DNA of 64,000 nucleotides, taken from positions 85,615 through 149,614 of the forward strand of contig JANYCN010000036.1 in the NCBI GenBank assembly GCA_025360225.1. The letters run 5' to 3'. The first letter of the stretch is position 1. Every line of letters starts with the position of its first letter. The translations under genes and the position numbers were made by a program. The stretch is from Actinomycetes bacterium (lineage in GTDB: Bacteria; Actinomycetota; Thermoleophilia; Gaiellales; F1-60-MAGs149). The notes beneath the pieces are model-generated. The model was not told the origin of the DNA, ran no database searches, and saw nothing but the letters and a program-made list of their open reading frames with translations. Positions 32,264 to 40,327 of the stretch are shown piece after piece.

Positions 32264-33916
32264 CTACGCCGCAGCGCGGTCGATCGCGTCCGGCCCGCGC
32301 CGCGCCGCGCCGCGTCCGCCGCCGCCCCGGCGATCGAGCACCCGCTCGAGCGCGCCGACGACCGTCGGATCGAGCTGTGAGCCAGCCGCCTCGGCCAGCC
32401 GCCGCCGTGCCTCCGAGAGCTCCAGGGCTGGACGGTAGGGCCGGTCAGAGGTCATCACGTCCCACGTGTCGCAGCTGAAGATCACGCGGGAGAGCAGCGG
32501 GATCGTCTCGCCGCCGATCGCGTCCGGATAGCCACGCCCGTCCCATCGCTCATGCGCGGAGCGGACGGCCGTTGCGGCGGAGGCGAGGAACGGGATGCCG
32601 CGCAGGATCCGCTCGCCGATGACGGTGTGCTCCTCGATCAGGAGCCGCTCAGCCGGGGTCAACGGGCCATCGCGGTTAAGGATCGCCTCGGGGATGGCGA
32701 TCTTGCCGACGTCGTGCAGGACGGCCGCGAACTCCAGGTCGCGCAGGTCACTGGCGTCGAGACCGAGCTCGCGCCCGACGTCGACGGCGAGCCGCGCGGT
32801 CTCGCTCGCGTGCTCGTGGGTGTGCGCGTCCTTCGCCTCGAGCGCGTTTGCGAGGGCCGTCACCGTCGAGAGGTAGGCGCCTTCCACCTCCCGGTGCAAG
32901 CGGGCGCGTCGGATCACCCCGACAGCGTTTGAGGCGAGCGTCTCGAGCGAGCCGAACACCGCCGGGTCGGGTGAGTCGGCCTCAAGCAGCACGAGGATCG
33001 CACCGTACACGCCGTCTGCCTCGGCGATCGGCTCGAGGACAGCCAGCCGGCCGCGCACGTCGTGCGAGCGGGTTGGCAGGCCGAGCCGCGCGAACAGGGC
33101 GAGCGCGTCGACGAACAGCAGCGGCCGACCGGCAGCGAGCGACTCGACCGACACGAGCTCGGTGAGCCCAGCGAGCCGCACGCCCCTCAGATGACCGCCG
33201 GCCACCGCCGTCAGGTCGTCGCGTACCGGCCCGGCAGTCGCGCCGGCGATCCGAGAGCCCTCCTCGTCAGCGACGATCACCGCCGCGAACACGGCGTCGG
33301 AGACGTCTGCTGCACCCTCAGCGGTGCGCTGGAGCGCGACGCCGAGAGCGGGCGCCGATGCCGTCTCGAACGCGGCCCGTGCCAGAAGGCGCTCGCGGGC
33401 GAGGGCGCGTGCGTGCTCGCGTCGAGCCTCGTGCGCCGTGAGGACAACGGCGAGAGCCGTCCCTGCCTGCGCGAGCCGGGCTGCGTCGTCCGGGCCGAAC
33501 GGCTCGCCCTTCGTGCGGAACGCGATCAACGCGCCCAGCTCCTGGCCGCCGGCCGCGATCGGTGCAGCGGCGACCGAGATGACGCCCTGCTCGTTGACCA
33601 GCGGGTCATACACGTCTGAGACCGCGTAGTCAGGGATGAAGAGGTCGCGGCCCGCGAGCACAGCGAGCTCGATCAGCGGGTCGGCGCCGATCGGCACTTC
33701 ACCGCTCGTCGCGTGGCGCGCCTCGATCCCGAGCGTGTGGCGCAGCACCGCGTCTCGGTTGCGGCGTCGTCGCACGCAGACCCAGACGCCCTGGGCGCCC
33801 GCGAGCTCGCGCGCTGCGTCCGCCGCGGTCGGCGCGAGGTGCTCGAACTGCGGTGCGACGTCCACGAGGGCCGTGATCCGCGCGAGCGCGGCGTGATCCG
33901 AGGCGGCGGCGCGCAT
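32264..33916 (-). CDS. GAF-domain HD-GYP phosphodiesterase, probable c-di-GMP hydrolase
   Basis: A 550-aa signalling protein. Two GAF-like domains (about 15-165 and 185-350) precede an HD-GYP domain (about 370-520). The HD and GYP motifs are intact: VLHDVGKIAIPEAIL, HTVIGERIL, HERWDGRGYPDAIGGETI and DTWDVMTSDRPYRP. It probably degrades c-di-GMP under control of a small molecule or redox signal. The track ORF begins at 34054; ATG 33916 is preferred because the preceding codons overlap the aminotransferase gene on the other strand. Its neighbour rnd lies 13 bp downstream. Confidence 0.9.
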   Translation of the reverse strand: MRAAASDHAALARITALVDVAPQFEHLAPTAADAARELAGAQGVWVCVRRRRNRDAVLRHTLGIEARHATSGEVPIGADPLIELAVLAGRDLFIPDYAVSDVYDPLVNEQGVISVAAAPIAAGGQELGALIAFRTKGEPFGPDDAARLAQAGTALAVVLTAHEARREHARALARERLLARAAFETASAPALGVALQRTAEGAADVSDAVFAAVIVADEEGSRIAGATAGPVRDDLTAVAGGHLRGVRLAGLTELVSVESLAAGRPLLFVDALALFARLGLPTRSHDVRGRLAVLEPIAEADGVYGAILVLLEADSPDPAVFGSLETLASNAVGVIRRARLHREVEGAYLSTVTALANALEAKDAHTHEHASETARLAVDVGRELGLDASDLRDLEFAAVLHDVGKIAIPEAILNRDGPLTPAERLLIEEHTVIGERILRGIPFLASAATAVRSAHERWDGRGYPDAIGGETIPLLSRVIFSCDTWDVMTSDRPYRPALELSEARRRLAEAAGSQLDPTVVGALERVLDRRGGGGRGAARRGPDAIDRAAA

Positions 33917-33974
33917 GGGGTACGTATCGCCCGATCGGGGGGTGAGCTTGAGGGCGGTCGGTATCCTCATCCGC

Positions 33975-35045
33975 ATGGCCGTGCCGCTGATGGACACGCG
34001 TGCCCAGTGGGACCCGCACATGGCGCGCGTTCGCGAGGCGGTCCTCGGCGTCATCGACTCGGGTCGCTACGTTCTCGGACCTGAGGTTGCCGCATTCGAG
34101 GCGGAGGCCGCTGCCGCCCTTGGGACGGCACACGGCGTTGGCGTCGCGAACGGCACCGACGCTCTCGTGATCGCGTTGCGTGCGCTCGGCGTGGTGCCGG
34201 GCGACGAGGTGATCTGCCCGTCCTACACCTTCTACGCAACCGCTGAGGCGATCGCGGCGATCGGTGCCACGCCGGTGTTTGCCGACGTCTGTGCCGACGA
34301 CCTGACGCTCGATCCGGCTGCTGTCGAGACAGCCATCACACCACGTACCAGCGCCGTTGTCGTCGTGCACCTGTTCGGACATCCAGCGCGGATGGCGGCC
34401 CTGCGCGCGCTGTGTGACCGTCACGGCCTCGCGCTCCTCGAGGACGCCGCCCAGGCGTTTGGCGCCGATGGTGTCGGGCTCGTCGGTGACGCGGCGACCT
34501 TCTCGTTCTACCCGTCGAAGAACCTGTCGACGTTCGGCGACGGCGGGCTGATCACGACGCCCCGGGCGGACGTCGCCGAGCGCTGTCGCGTGTTGCGTTT
34601 CCACGGCTCGCGCGACAAGCAGACCTTCATCGAGATCGGCTACAACTCGCGGCTCGACGAGATCCACGCAGCGATCCTCAGGATCTTCCTCGGGGCGATC
34701 GCTGGTTGGAACGGTCGGCGCGTCGAAGCTGCGGAACGGTACCGGTCGCTCGGGCTCGGAGACCACGTCGAGCTGCCGGCGCCGTCGGGCGTGTACCACC
34801 TGTACGTCGTGCGCACGACGTCGCGGGAGGCGATCGTCGAGTCGTGTCGCGCGGCCGGCGTTGGCACCGTCGTGCACTACGCCACGCCGTTGCATCGCCA
34901 GCCCGTGTTCGCGCACCTGCCGGCGCGCGAGCTGCCCGAGACGGAGCGCGCGGCGCGCACGGGGCTCGCGCTGCCGATGTTCCCGACGCTGACGGCGAGC
35001 GCGCAGGCCGCGGTCGTCGACGCTGTCGCGTCCCATCGCCGCTGA
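33975..35045 (+). CDS. DegT/DnrJ/EryC1-family sugar aminotransferase
   Basis: A 356-aa PLP-dependent enzyme that aminates NDP-keto-sugars. Motifs are GVGVANGTDALVIALRALGV, GDEVICPSYTFYATAEAI, the Asp that binds the PLP nitrogen in LLEDAAQAFGA, and the Schiff-base lysine in FSFYPSKNLSTFGDGG. ATG 33975 has TATCCT seven nt upstream, so a leaderless start is likely. It overlaps the DUF354 gene (TGATG). It probably works with the CapD-like dehydratase two genes later on an NDP-linked amino sugar. Confidence 0.93.
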   Translation: MAVPLMDTRAQWDPHMARVREAVLGVIDSGRYVLGPEVAAFEAEAAAALGTAHGVGVANGTDALVIALRALGVVPGDEVICPSYTFYATAEAIAAIGATPVFADVCADDLTLDPAAVETAITPRTSAVVVVHLFGHPARMAALRALCDRHGLALLEDAAQAFGADGVGLVGDAATFSFYPSKNLSTFGDGGLITTPRADVAERCRVLRFHGSRDKQTFIEIGYNSRLDEIHAAILRIFLGAIAGWNGRRVEAAERYRSLGLGDHVELPAPSGVYHLYVVRTTSREAIVESCRAAGVGTVVHYATPLHRQPVFAHLPARELPETERAARTGLALPMFPTLTASAQAAVVDAVASHRR

Positions 35046-36046
35046 TGCGCGTCTGGGTCGACCTGACCAACTCGCCGCACGTCGTGGTGCTCGCTCCCCT
35101 GATCGCGGCGATGCGTGCGCGCGGCGACGAGGTGCACGTCACGGCGCGAGACTTCGCCCAGACCGTCGAGCTTGCCCGTCTACACGGCCTCGATGTAGAG
35201 ATCGTCGGACACCACGGTGGTGCGACGCGGGCCGGAAAGGCGAGGGCTGCCGGTGATCGCGTCGTCGCGCTCGCACGCTGGGCGAGGCGCCGCCGGTTCG
35301 ACCGCGCGCTCGCCCACGGGTCGACCGACCAGCCGATCGTCGCGCGCGCCCTGCGCGTGCCAGCGACGACGATGTTCGACTACGAGTTCGCCACCCTCCA
35401 GCACTCGCTGAACTGTCACCTGGCCTGGCGGACGCTCGTGCCGGACGCGATCCCACCAGACCGCCTCGCGCGGTTCGGTGCGCGCGGTCGCCGCCTCGTG
35501 CGGTACCCGGGGTTGAAGGAGGAGTACGCGCTCGCCGGCTTCGTCGCGGACCCCTCCGTCGCCGCCGCCTTCGCGCCAGCCGGCGAGCTCCTTGCCGTTC
35601 TCCGTCCACCGCCTGAGCTCGCGCTCTACCACCGGTTCGAGAACTCGGTGTTCGACGACGTCCTCGCTCGGCTCTCGGCGACGGAGGGTGCAGCGACGGT
35701 CGTCCTTCCCCGGACGCGCGAGCAGGGGGAGCGCGTGCGCGCCCTCGCGCTGCCTCGTGTCACCGTTCCGACGACGGCGATCGACGGGCAGAGCCTCGTC
35801 GCCTCGGCCGACCTCGTCGTGTCGGCTGGGGGGACGATGAACCGGGAGGCGGTCGTCCTCGGCACGCCGGTCTACACGACGTTCGCCGGGCGCCTCGGCG
35901 GTGTGGACGAGAGGCTGATCGCTACCGGTCGACTCCGTCAGCTCGACTCGGCTGCTGACGTGGTGCTTGAGCGCAAGCCGGCGACTGGCGAGCAGCGGGT
36001 GCGGCGCGATCCCGCCGAGCTGGTCGCGCTCGCCCTCGACCGCTAA
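35045..36046 (+). CDS. DUF354 family protein (glycosyltransferase-like)
   Basis: A 333-aa protein of the DUF354 type, with a GT-B-like N-terminal fold: MRVWVDLTNSPHVVVLAPLIAAMRARG, then DFAQTVELARLHGL and HGSTDQPIVARALRVP. The C-terminal half has LVASADLVVSAGGTMNREAVVLGTPVYT, like the UDP-binding region of MurG-type enzymes. The function is unproven; the setting argues for NDP-sugar or surface glycan metabolism. The start overlaps the aminotransferase stop by TGATG. Confidence 0.85.
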   Translation: MRVWVDLTNSPHVVVLAPLIAAMRARGDEVHVTARDFAQTVELARLHGLDVEIVGHHGGATRAGKARAAGDRVVALARWARRRRFDRALAHGSTDQPIVARALRVPATTMFDYEFATLQHSLNCHLAWRTLVPDAIPPDRLARFGARGRRLVRYPGLKEEYALAGFVADPSVAAAFAPAGELLAVLRPPPELALYHRFENSVFDDVLARLSATEGAATVVLPRTREQGERVRALALPRVTVPTTAIDGQSLVASADLVVSAGGTMNREAVVLGTPVYTTFAGRLGGVDERLIATGRLRQLDSAADVVLERKPATGEQRVRRDPAELVALALDR

Positions 36047-36051
36047 CACCG

Positions 36052-36057
36052 TATAAT
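36052..36057 (+). promoter_or_regulatory. Consensus -10 box TATAAT before the CapD-like gene
   Basis: TATAAT at 36052-36057 ends eight nt before ATG 36066, so the transcript would begin at or next to the start codon. It is the only perfect -10 consensus I found in this window. A -35 cannot be recognised. Confidence 0.6.
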
Positions 36058-36065
36058 CGTCGCTT

Positions 36066-37916
36066 ATGGGCCTGCTGAACCGCCACCGGATCGGGCACCT
36101 GCTCGCCGACGTGGCGCTGCTCGCGGTGGCGTGGTACGGCTCGTTCTTCCTGCGCCTGTTCGGCACGGATGACCCGAGCACGCAGTTCTGGCGGCACCTT
36201 CGCGACGAGGCACTGCCACGGGTGCTCGTGATCAAGGTCGTCGTGCTGGTCGGCCTCCGCGTCTACACCCGCCTCTGGCGGTACACGTCGCTGCACGACG
36301 TCGTCGCGCTCGCTCGCGCTGTCGCGGTCGCCGAGGCCGCCGCGTATCTCGTGCTCTGGCTCTCGCCGCCGGTCGCGATGCACGGGCACTCCGTCTCGAA
36401 CGGCATCGTCGGCATCGACCTGATCCTGACGGGCCTGTTGCTCGTCACTGCCCGCGCGGTCGCCCGGGCGGCGTTCGAGCACTCGGGCCCGTTCGTGCGC
36501 GGCCGTGAGGTGCTCGTGATCGGCGGCGGCTCCGCCGGGCGAATGATCGTGACCGAGATGGCGAAGCCGCGCTCGGGCTACGAGCCGATCGGGATCCTCG
36601 ACGATGACCCGGTCAAGCAGGGCATCCAGATCGCCGGCGTGAAGGTCGTCGGACGTCTTGACGACCTCGAGCGGACGATCATCAAGTCGCCGCCGGACGA
36701 GGTCGTGATCGCGATGCATCGCGCGCCCGGCGAGCGACGCCACGCGATCGTCGAGACCTGCCGTCGTCTCGGTGTTCCCGTGCGCACGCTGCCCGGACCG
36801 GAGGAGCTCCTAGAGGGTGACAACGGCCTCGGGCAGCTGCGCCAGGTGCGCGTCGAGGACGTCCTCGGGCGCCTGCCCGTGCTGCTCGATCTGTCGGAGA
36901 TCGCCGGCTACCTGACGGGTCGAACGGTGCTCGTGACCGGCGCCGGCGGGTCGATCGGCTCCGAGCTGGTGCGCCAGATCGCACGTGTTGCCCCGACGTC
37001 GCTCGTGCTCGTCGACAACGCTGAGACGAGCCTGTTCACCATCGACCGCGAGCTCGCGGCTCGCAACGTCGTCGGCGTCACGGCGCTGCTTGCCGACGTG
37101 AAGGACGTCGCGCGCATGCGGGCGATCCTCGCGACGCATCGTCCGAGCGTCGTCTTCCACGCTGCGGCCTACAAGCACGTGCCGATGACCGAGACCAACC
37201 CGGGTGAGGCGGTGCGCAACAACACCCTCGCGACGCGCGACCTGGCGCGGATCGCGCGCGAGGCGGACGTCGAGCGGTTCGTGTTGATCTCGACCGACAA
37301 GGCGGTCGACCCACAGACGATGCTCGGTGCGTCGAAGGCGCTCTGCGAGTGGGTCGTCGAGGCCGAGGCGCAGACAGGATCTGCCACGCGGTTCCTCGCC
37401 GTCCGCTTCGGCAACGTCCTCGCGTCCTCGGGCTCGGTGATCCCGATCTTCCGTGCCCAGATCGAGGCCGGCGGCCCCGTGACGGTGACCGACGAGCGGA
37501 TGACCCGCTACTTCATGACGATCCCGGAGGCGGCGCAGCTGGTGCTCGAGGCCGGCGGCGTGGGCGAGTCAGGCGAGATCTTCGTCCTCGACATGGGTGA
37601 GCCCGTCTCGATCATGGAGCTGGCACGCCACATGATCCGCCTCGCCGGCCGGGAACCCGACGTCGACATCGCGATCACCGTGATCGGCGCCCGCGCGGGT
37701 GAGAAGATCCACGAGGTGCTGTTCGAGGAGAGCGAGCTGGTCGCCGTCACGCGGCACGAGAAGCTTCGCGTCGCGCGCCGGCCGAAGATCGATGCCGCCT
37801 GGCTCGCCGACCGGCTCGCAACGATCGAGGAGCTCGTCGCGTGCGGCGACGAGGACGCGTTGCGCCAGCTCGTCTGGGACACGGTTGCCGCGCCGAGCCG
37901 TGACGTGGTGAGCTGA
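36066..37916 (+). CDS. Membrane-bound NDP-sugar epimerase/dehydratase (CapD/PglF/WbpM-like)
   Basis: A 616-aa protein. Four TM helices fill about 10-135, then a CoA-binding-like Rossmann domain (about 140-270, VLVIGGGSAGRMIV) and a short-chain dehydrogenase/epimerase domain (about 285-575, TVLVTGAGGSIGSELVRQIA). Further SDR motifs include AAYKHVPMTETNPGEAV and STDKAVDPQTMLGASKALCE. It acts on UDP-GlcNAc-type sugars to give the 4-keto-6-deoxy sugar that DegT enzymes aminate. Full length for this family. It has its own -10 box and ends in a TGATG overlap with a lysR gene. Confidence 0.93.
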   Translation: MGLLNRHRIGHLLADVALLAVAWYGSFFLRLFGTDDPSTQFWRHLRDEALPRVLVIKVVVLVGLRVYTRLWRYTSLHDVVALARAVAVAEAAAYLVLWLSPPVAMHGHSVSNGIVGIDLILTGLLLVTARAVARAAFEHSGPFVRGREVLVIGGGSAGRMIVTEMAKPRSGYEPIGILDDDPVKQGIQIAGVKVVGRLDDLERTIIKSPPDEVVIAMHRAPGERRHAIVETCRRLGVPVRTLPGPEELLEGDNGLGQLRQVRVEDVLGRLPVLLDLSEIAGYLTGRTVLVTGAGGSIGSELVRQIARVAPTSLVLVDNAETSLFTIDRELAARNVVGVTALLADVKDVARMRAILATHRPSVVFHAAAYKHVPMTETNPGEAVRNNTLATRDLARIAREADVERFVLISTDKAVDPQTMLGASKALCEWVVEAEAQTGSATRFLAVRFGNVLASSGSVIPIFRAQIEAGGPVTVTDERMTRYFMTIPEAAQLVLEAGGVGESGEIFVLDMGEPVSIMELARHMIRLAGREPDVDIAITVIGARAGEKIHEVLFEESELVAVTRHEKLRVARRPKIDAAWLADRLATIEELVACGDEDALRQLVWDTVAAPSRDVVS

Positions 37917-38866
37917 TGGACACCCGCCAGCTCGAGGTCTTCTGCACCGTCGTCGATCGCTCGTCCTTCTCCCAGGCGGCTGAGCACCTCGGCGTGACGC
38001 AGCCCGCCGTCTCCCTCGCGATCCGCTCGCTGGAGAAGCGCCTCGGTGTGACCCTCATCGATCGATCGGGACGGCAGGTCGAGCCGACCGAGACGGGGCG
38101 CCACGTGTACCGCCAGGCGCAGCGGATCCTCGCGATCGAGTCCGAGATCCTGCGCACCTTGGCCGACAAGGGCGACCACGTCAGCGGCCCGCTGTTGGTC
38201 GGCGCCTCGTCCGGTCCGGGAGAGCGGGTGCTGCCGACGATCCTCGGCGCGTTCCGCGCGCTCCATCCAGACGTCGGCGTCTCGCTCCGGGTCGACGACT
38301 CGGAGACGGTGATCGATCGCGTGCTCGACCGCCAGGTCGAGCTCGGGATCGCCGCGATGGATCGCCCGCACCGGTCACTCCTCTTCGAGCCGTTCCTCCG
38401 CGACGAGCTGGTGCTGTGCTGTTGCCCCGGCAGCGCCTACGCGGGGCGACGGCTGACGCTGCAGGAGCTGCGAAAGACACCGCTCGTCGTGCAACAGGAA
38501 GGGTCAGGGGTTCGCGCACTCGTCGAGCGCGAGCTGCGCCACGCCGGCCTGCGCACCCGCGACCTGCACGTCGTCGCGGAGCTCGGCCTCTCCGAGTCGA
38601 CGAAGACGGCGGTCGAGGGAGGCCTCGGCGTCTGCTTCATGTCGCGTCTGTCGATCGACCGCGAGATCCGCGCGGAGCGACTCGCGATCGCGACGGTCGA
38701 AGGGCTCGACCTGCGGCGCATCCTCTACGCCGTCCAGCTCGCCAGCCGGCCGACGAGCCGTCTGGTGCGGTCGTTCCTCGACTTCGCCCGCGAAGAGCTC
38801 GGCGACCAGGCGGCGGTCCTCGACGCGCCGGGCACGCGCCCGGTCCGCGGCGGCCGCGTCGGCTAG
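37916..38866 (+). CDS. LysR-family transcriptional regulator
   Basis: A 316-aa LysR regulator. The HTH is at about 1-60 (MDTRQLEVFCTVVDRSSFSQAAEHL, VTQPAVSLAIRSLEKRLGV) and the effector domain at about 90-300, with VQQEGSGVRALVERELR as in CysB/CbbR-type members. It starts in a TGATG overlap with the capD-like gene, so it is co-transcribed with its presumed target instead of divergent, which is uncommon for LysR. A palindrome overlaps the stop codon. Confidence 0.92.
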   Translation: MDTRQLEVFCTVVDRSSFSQAAEHLGVTQPAVSLAIRSLEKRLGVTLIDRSGRQVEPTETGRHVYRQAQRILAIESEILRTLADKGDHVSGPLLVGASSGPGERVLPTILGAFRALHPDVGVSLRVDDSETVIDRVLDRQVELGIAAMDRPHRSLLFEPFLRDELVLCCCPGSAYAGRRLTLQELRKTPLVVQQEGSGVRALVERELRHAGLRTRDLHVVAELGLSESTKTAVEGGLGVCFMSRLSIDREIRAERLAIATVEGLDLRRILYAVQLASRPTSRLVRSFLDFAREELGDQAAVLDAPGTRPVRGGRVG

Positions 38867-38872
38867 CCGACG
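38857..38872 (+). terminator. Palindrome over the lysR stop codon
   Basis: CGTCGGCTAGCCGACG is a perfect 16-bp palindrome centred on the TAG stop. It can form a GC-rich hairpin ending the capD-lysR transcript. A very similar palindrome overlaps the stop of the sigma factor gene at 63.5 kb. Confidence 0.35.
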
Positions 38873-38909
38873 CTACAGGAGCGCCACCGATCTGCCGACA
38901 ACGTCGGCG

Positions 38910-39128
38910 ATGACGGATCGAAGACCGCCCGCAAGCGCCCGTCCTGCCCTCCACCGCGAGCTCGGCAGGCTGCTCGTGCTGCTTGCCGAGGAGCCTGACG
39001 AGGCGACGCGGGTCGACATCGTGGACGAGGCGCTCGACGTGTTGACCGTGCTCGAGCGGCTCGCTGACGGCTCGGCTCTCGCGCACCCGCGTGGGCTCCG
39101 CGTCGTCGACGGTGGCCGTGCCGCCTGA
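38910..39128 (+). CDS. Small hypothetical protein (72 aa)
   Basis: A 72-aa protein (MTDRRPPASARPALHRELGRLL, VDIVDEALDVLTVLERLAD) with a mostly helical central region and a basic N-terminus. No domain is recognised. It lies between lysR and the degenerate protease region. There is no competing ORF and no clear ribosome binding site. Confidence 0.4.
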   Translation: MTDRRPPASARPALHRELGRLLVLLAEEPDEATRVDIVDEALDVLTVLERLADGSALAHPRGLRVVDGGRAA

Positions 39129-39152
39129 GCGCTACGTGGTGCGAGCGGTGTC

Positions 39153-39164
39153 TACACTGGTCCA
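39153..39164 (+). promoter_or_regulatory. Leaderless-type -10 box before the protease remnant
   Basis: TACACT (39153-39158) ends six nt before GTG 39165. This matches the TANNNT-N6-8-start pattern seen at many intact genes here and marks GTG 39165 as the original start of the degenerate gene. Confidence 0.45.
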
Positions 39165-39655
39165 GTGCAGTTCTACGTTGACCGCGGGATCGCCGCCAGC
39201 GTAACCTCCGTCGGCGACCCCTGATCCTCCTCGGGGCGCTTGTCGCGTTCGTGGCGGTTTCAAGCGCCGCGCTCGGGTATTGCAGCTCGGGGCAGAAGTG
39301 GGCAACTGCGTCACCACACGCCGTCTGGATTGGGTGCAGCATGCCGTCCTCATGGGTTACGGCAATTCGCGCCTCGCAGACGACGTGGAACAACGCAGGT
39401 TCTCCGTTCCGCTTCCGCGACGTATCGCCGTGTCTGAGTGGCCCACCATGCCAGGGCGGCAACGTGGTTCGGGGACAAACCACCGCAGGCGTTCCTGCGG
39501 AGACGCAGTCGTCAGCTGTAAGCCAGGGTGCCGCCTCGATGACCTGGGCTGACACGACGATGAGTACGGCGTTCACCTGGAACACCGCTGGAATCATGAG
39601 CCAGTCGGCCGGACAGGCGGATGTTCGCACGGTGATCACGCACGAGCTAGCTAGG
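39165..39655 (+). pseudogene. Remnant of a secreted matrixin-like metalloprotease (frameshifted and truncated)
   Basis: GTG 39165 starts VQFYVDRGIAASVTSVGDP and hits TGA at 39222. After a -1 shift at CCCCTGA the reading continues as LILLGALVAFVAVSSAAL, a signal-peptide-like hydrophobic stretch. It then enters a Cys/Trp-rich secreted domain (TTWNNAGSPFRF, TWADTTMSTAFTWNTAG) and SAGQADVRTVITHEL. The last block is the lead-in to the zinc-binding HExxHxxGxxH of matrixins, but it is cut right after HEL, so no metal site remains. The base composition is a little less GC-rich than neighbours, suggesting foreign origin. Confidence 0.6.
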
Positions 39656-40282
39656 CGAAAGGTCTACCTCAGCGCAGCCCTGCTGATCGCGGTTTCAGGT
39701 GCTGGTGTCTGGCAGGGCGTGCTCGGCACCCGGGATCGGACACAGCGTCCACTGCAGACGATTCGCGTCAGCGGGTTTCCGCTCGATCGGAGCTTCGGCG
39801 CGATGGTGGCAGACGCTCGGGTCAACCTCGTGGTTCGCATGGATCGTCTGCAGGCAGGTGTGGCGCACTGGACGACGGCTGACGGTTCGGCGCCGGCCTA
39901 CATCACGGAGTCGCGCGCTCCAACTCGCGCAGAGGCCGAGGCCAACGACAAGATCGCGACGCCAATCGAGGGACGTATCGTGAAGCTCCTCTTCGGGAGG
40001 CCGCCGGGTCAGGTCCTCTCAACGGAGGTTCTCGGCGGTCGTGTCGGATCCGTCCAGGTGGTCGGTGGCGACGAGCAGGCCCCGGACGTTCTCCAGCTCA
40101 CGGCGCCCGGCTCGCGCATCCTCGCCGGCACCCTGCAACCATCGGGCTTCGTGGAGCTTCTGTACGTCTACGCCGAAGCTTCGGGACAGGTTCGAAGCCT
40201 CTTGTCATCGGGGAACGGCCCGGAGCCCGAGACGGTGGTTGGCCCGTACGAGGAGCAGCTGGCACGCCTGCCGGCACGGTGA
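39251..40282 (+). CDS. In-frame fusion: protease remnant joined to a membrane-anchored protein
   Basis: The track ORF gives 343 aa. Residues 1 to about 132 are the protease remnant. From about residue 133 (ARRKVYLSAALLIAVSGAGVWQGVLG) the sequence is a basic N-terminus plus one TM helix, then an extracytoplasmic domain of about 190 aa of unknown function (VSGFPLDRSFGAMVADARVNLVVRM, GRIVKLLFGRPPGQVLSTEVL). The second part looks like a complete small anchored protein; an in-frame GTG at 39632 could start it. The joint carries GAGCTAGCTAGG. I cannot tell whether the fused product is made. Confidence 0.5.
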   Translation: MAVSSAALGYCSSGQKWATASPHAVWIGCSMPSSWVTAIRASQTTWNNAGSPFRFRDVSPCLSGPPCQGGNVVRGQTTAGVPAETQSSAVSQGAASMTWADTTMSTAFTWNTAGIMSQSAGQADVRTVITHELARRKVYLSAALLIAVSGAGVWQGVLGTRDRTQRPLQTIRVSGFPLDRSFGAMVADARVNLVVRMDRLQAGVAHWTTADGSAPAYITESRAPTRAEAEANDKIATPIEGRIVKLLFGRPPGQVLSTEVLGGRVGSVQVVGGDEQAPDVLQLTAPGSRILAGTLQPSGFVELLYVYAEASGQVRSLLSSGNGPEPETVVGPYEEQLARLPAR

Positions 40283-40290
40283 GGAAAGCC

Positions 40291-40311
40291 GTGCGCCGTG
40301 CGCCGTGCGCC
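40291..40311. repeat. Three tandem copies of GTGCGCC
   Basis: A perfect 7-bp x 3 tandem repeat lies between the two convergent stops (fusion ORF and GGDEF gene). It could vary by slippage but lies outside coding sequence. Confidence 0.6.
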
Positions 40312-40327
40312 ATGGCGTGGGCTCGGG

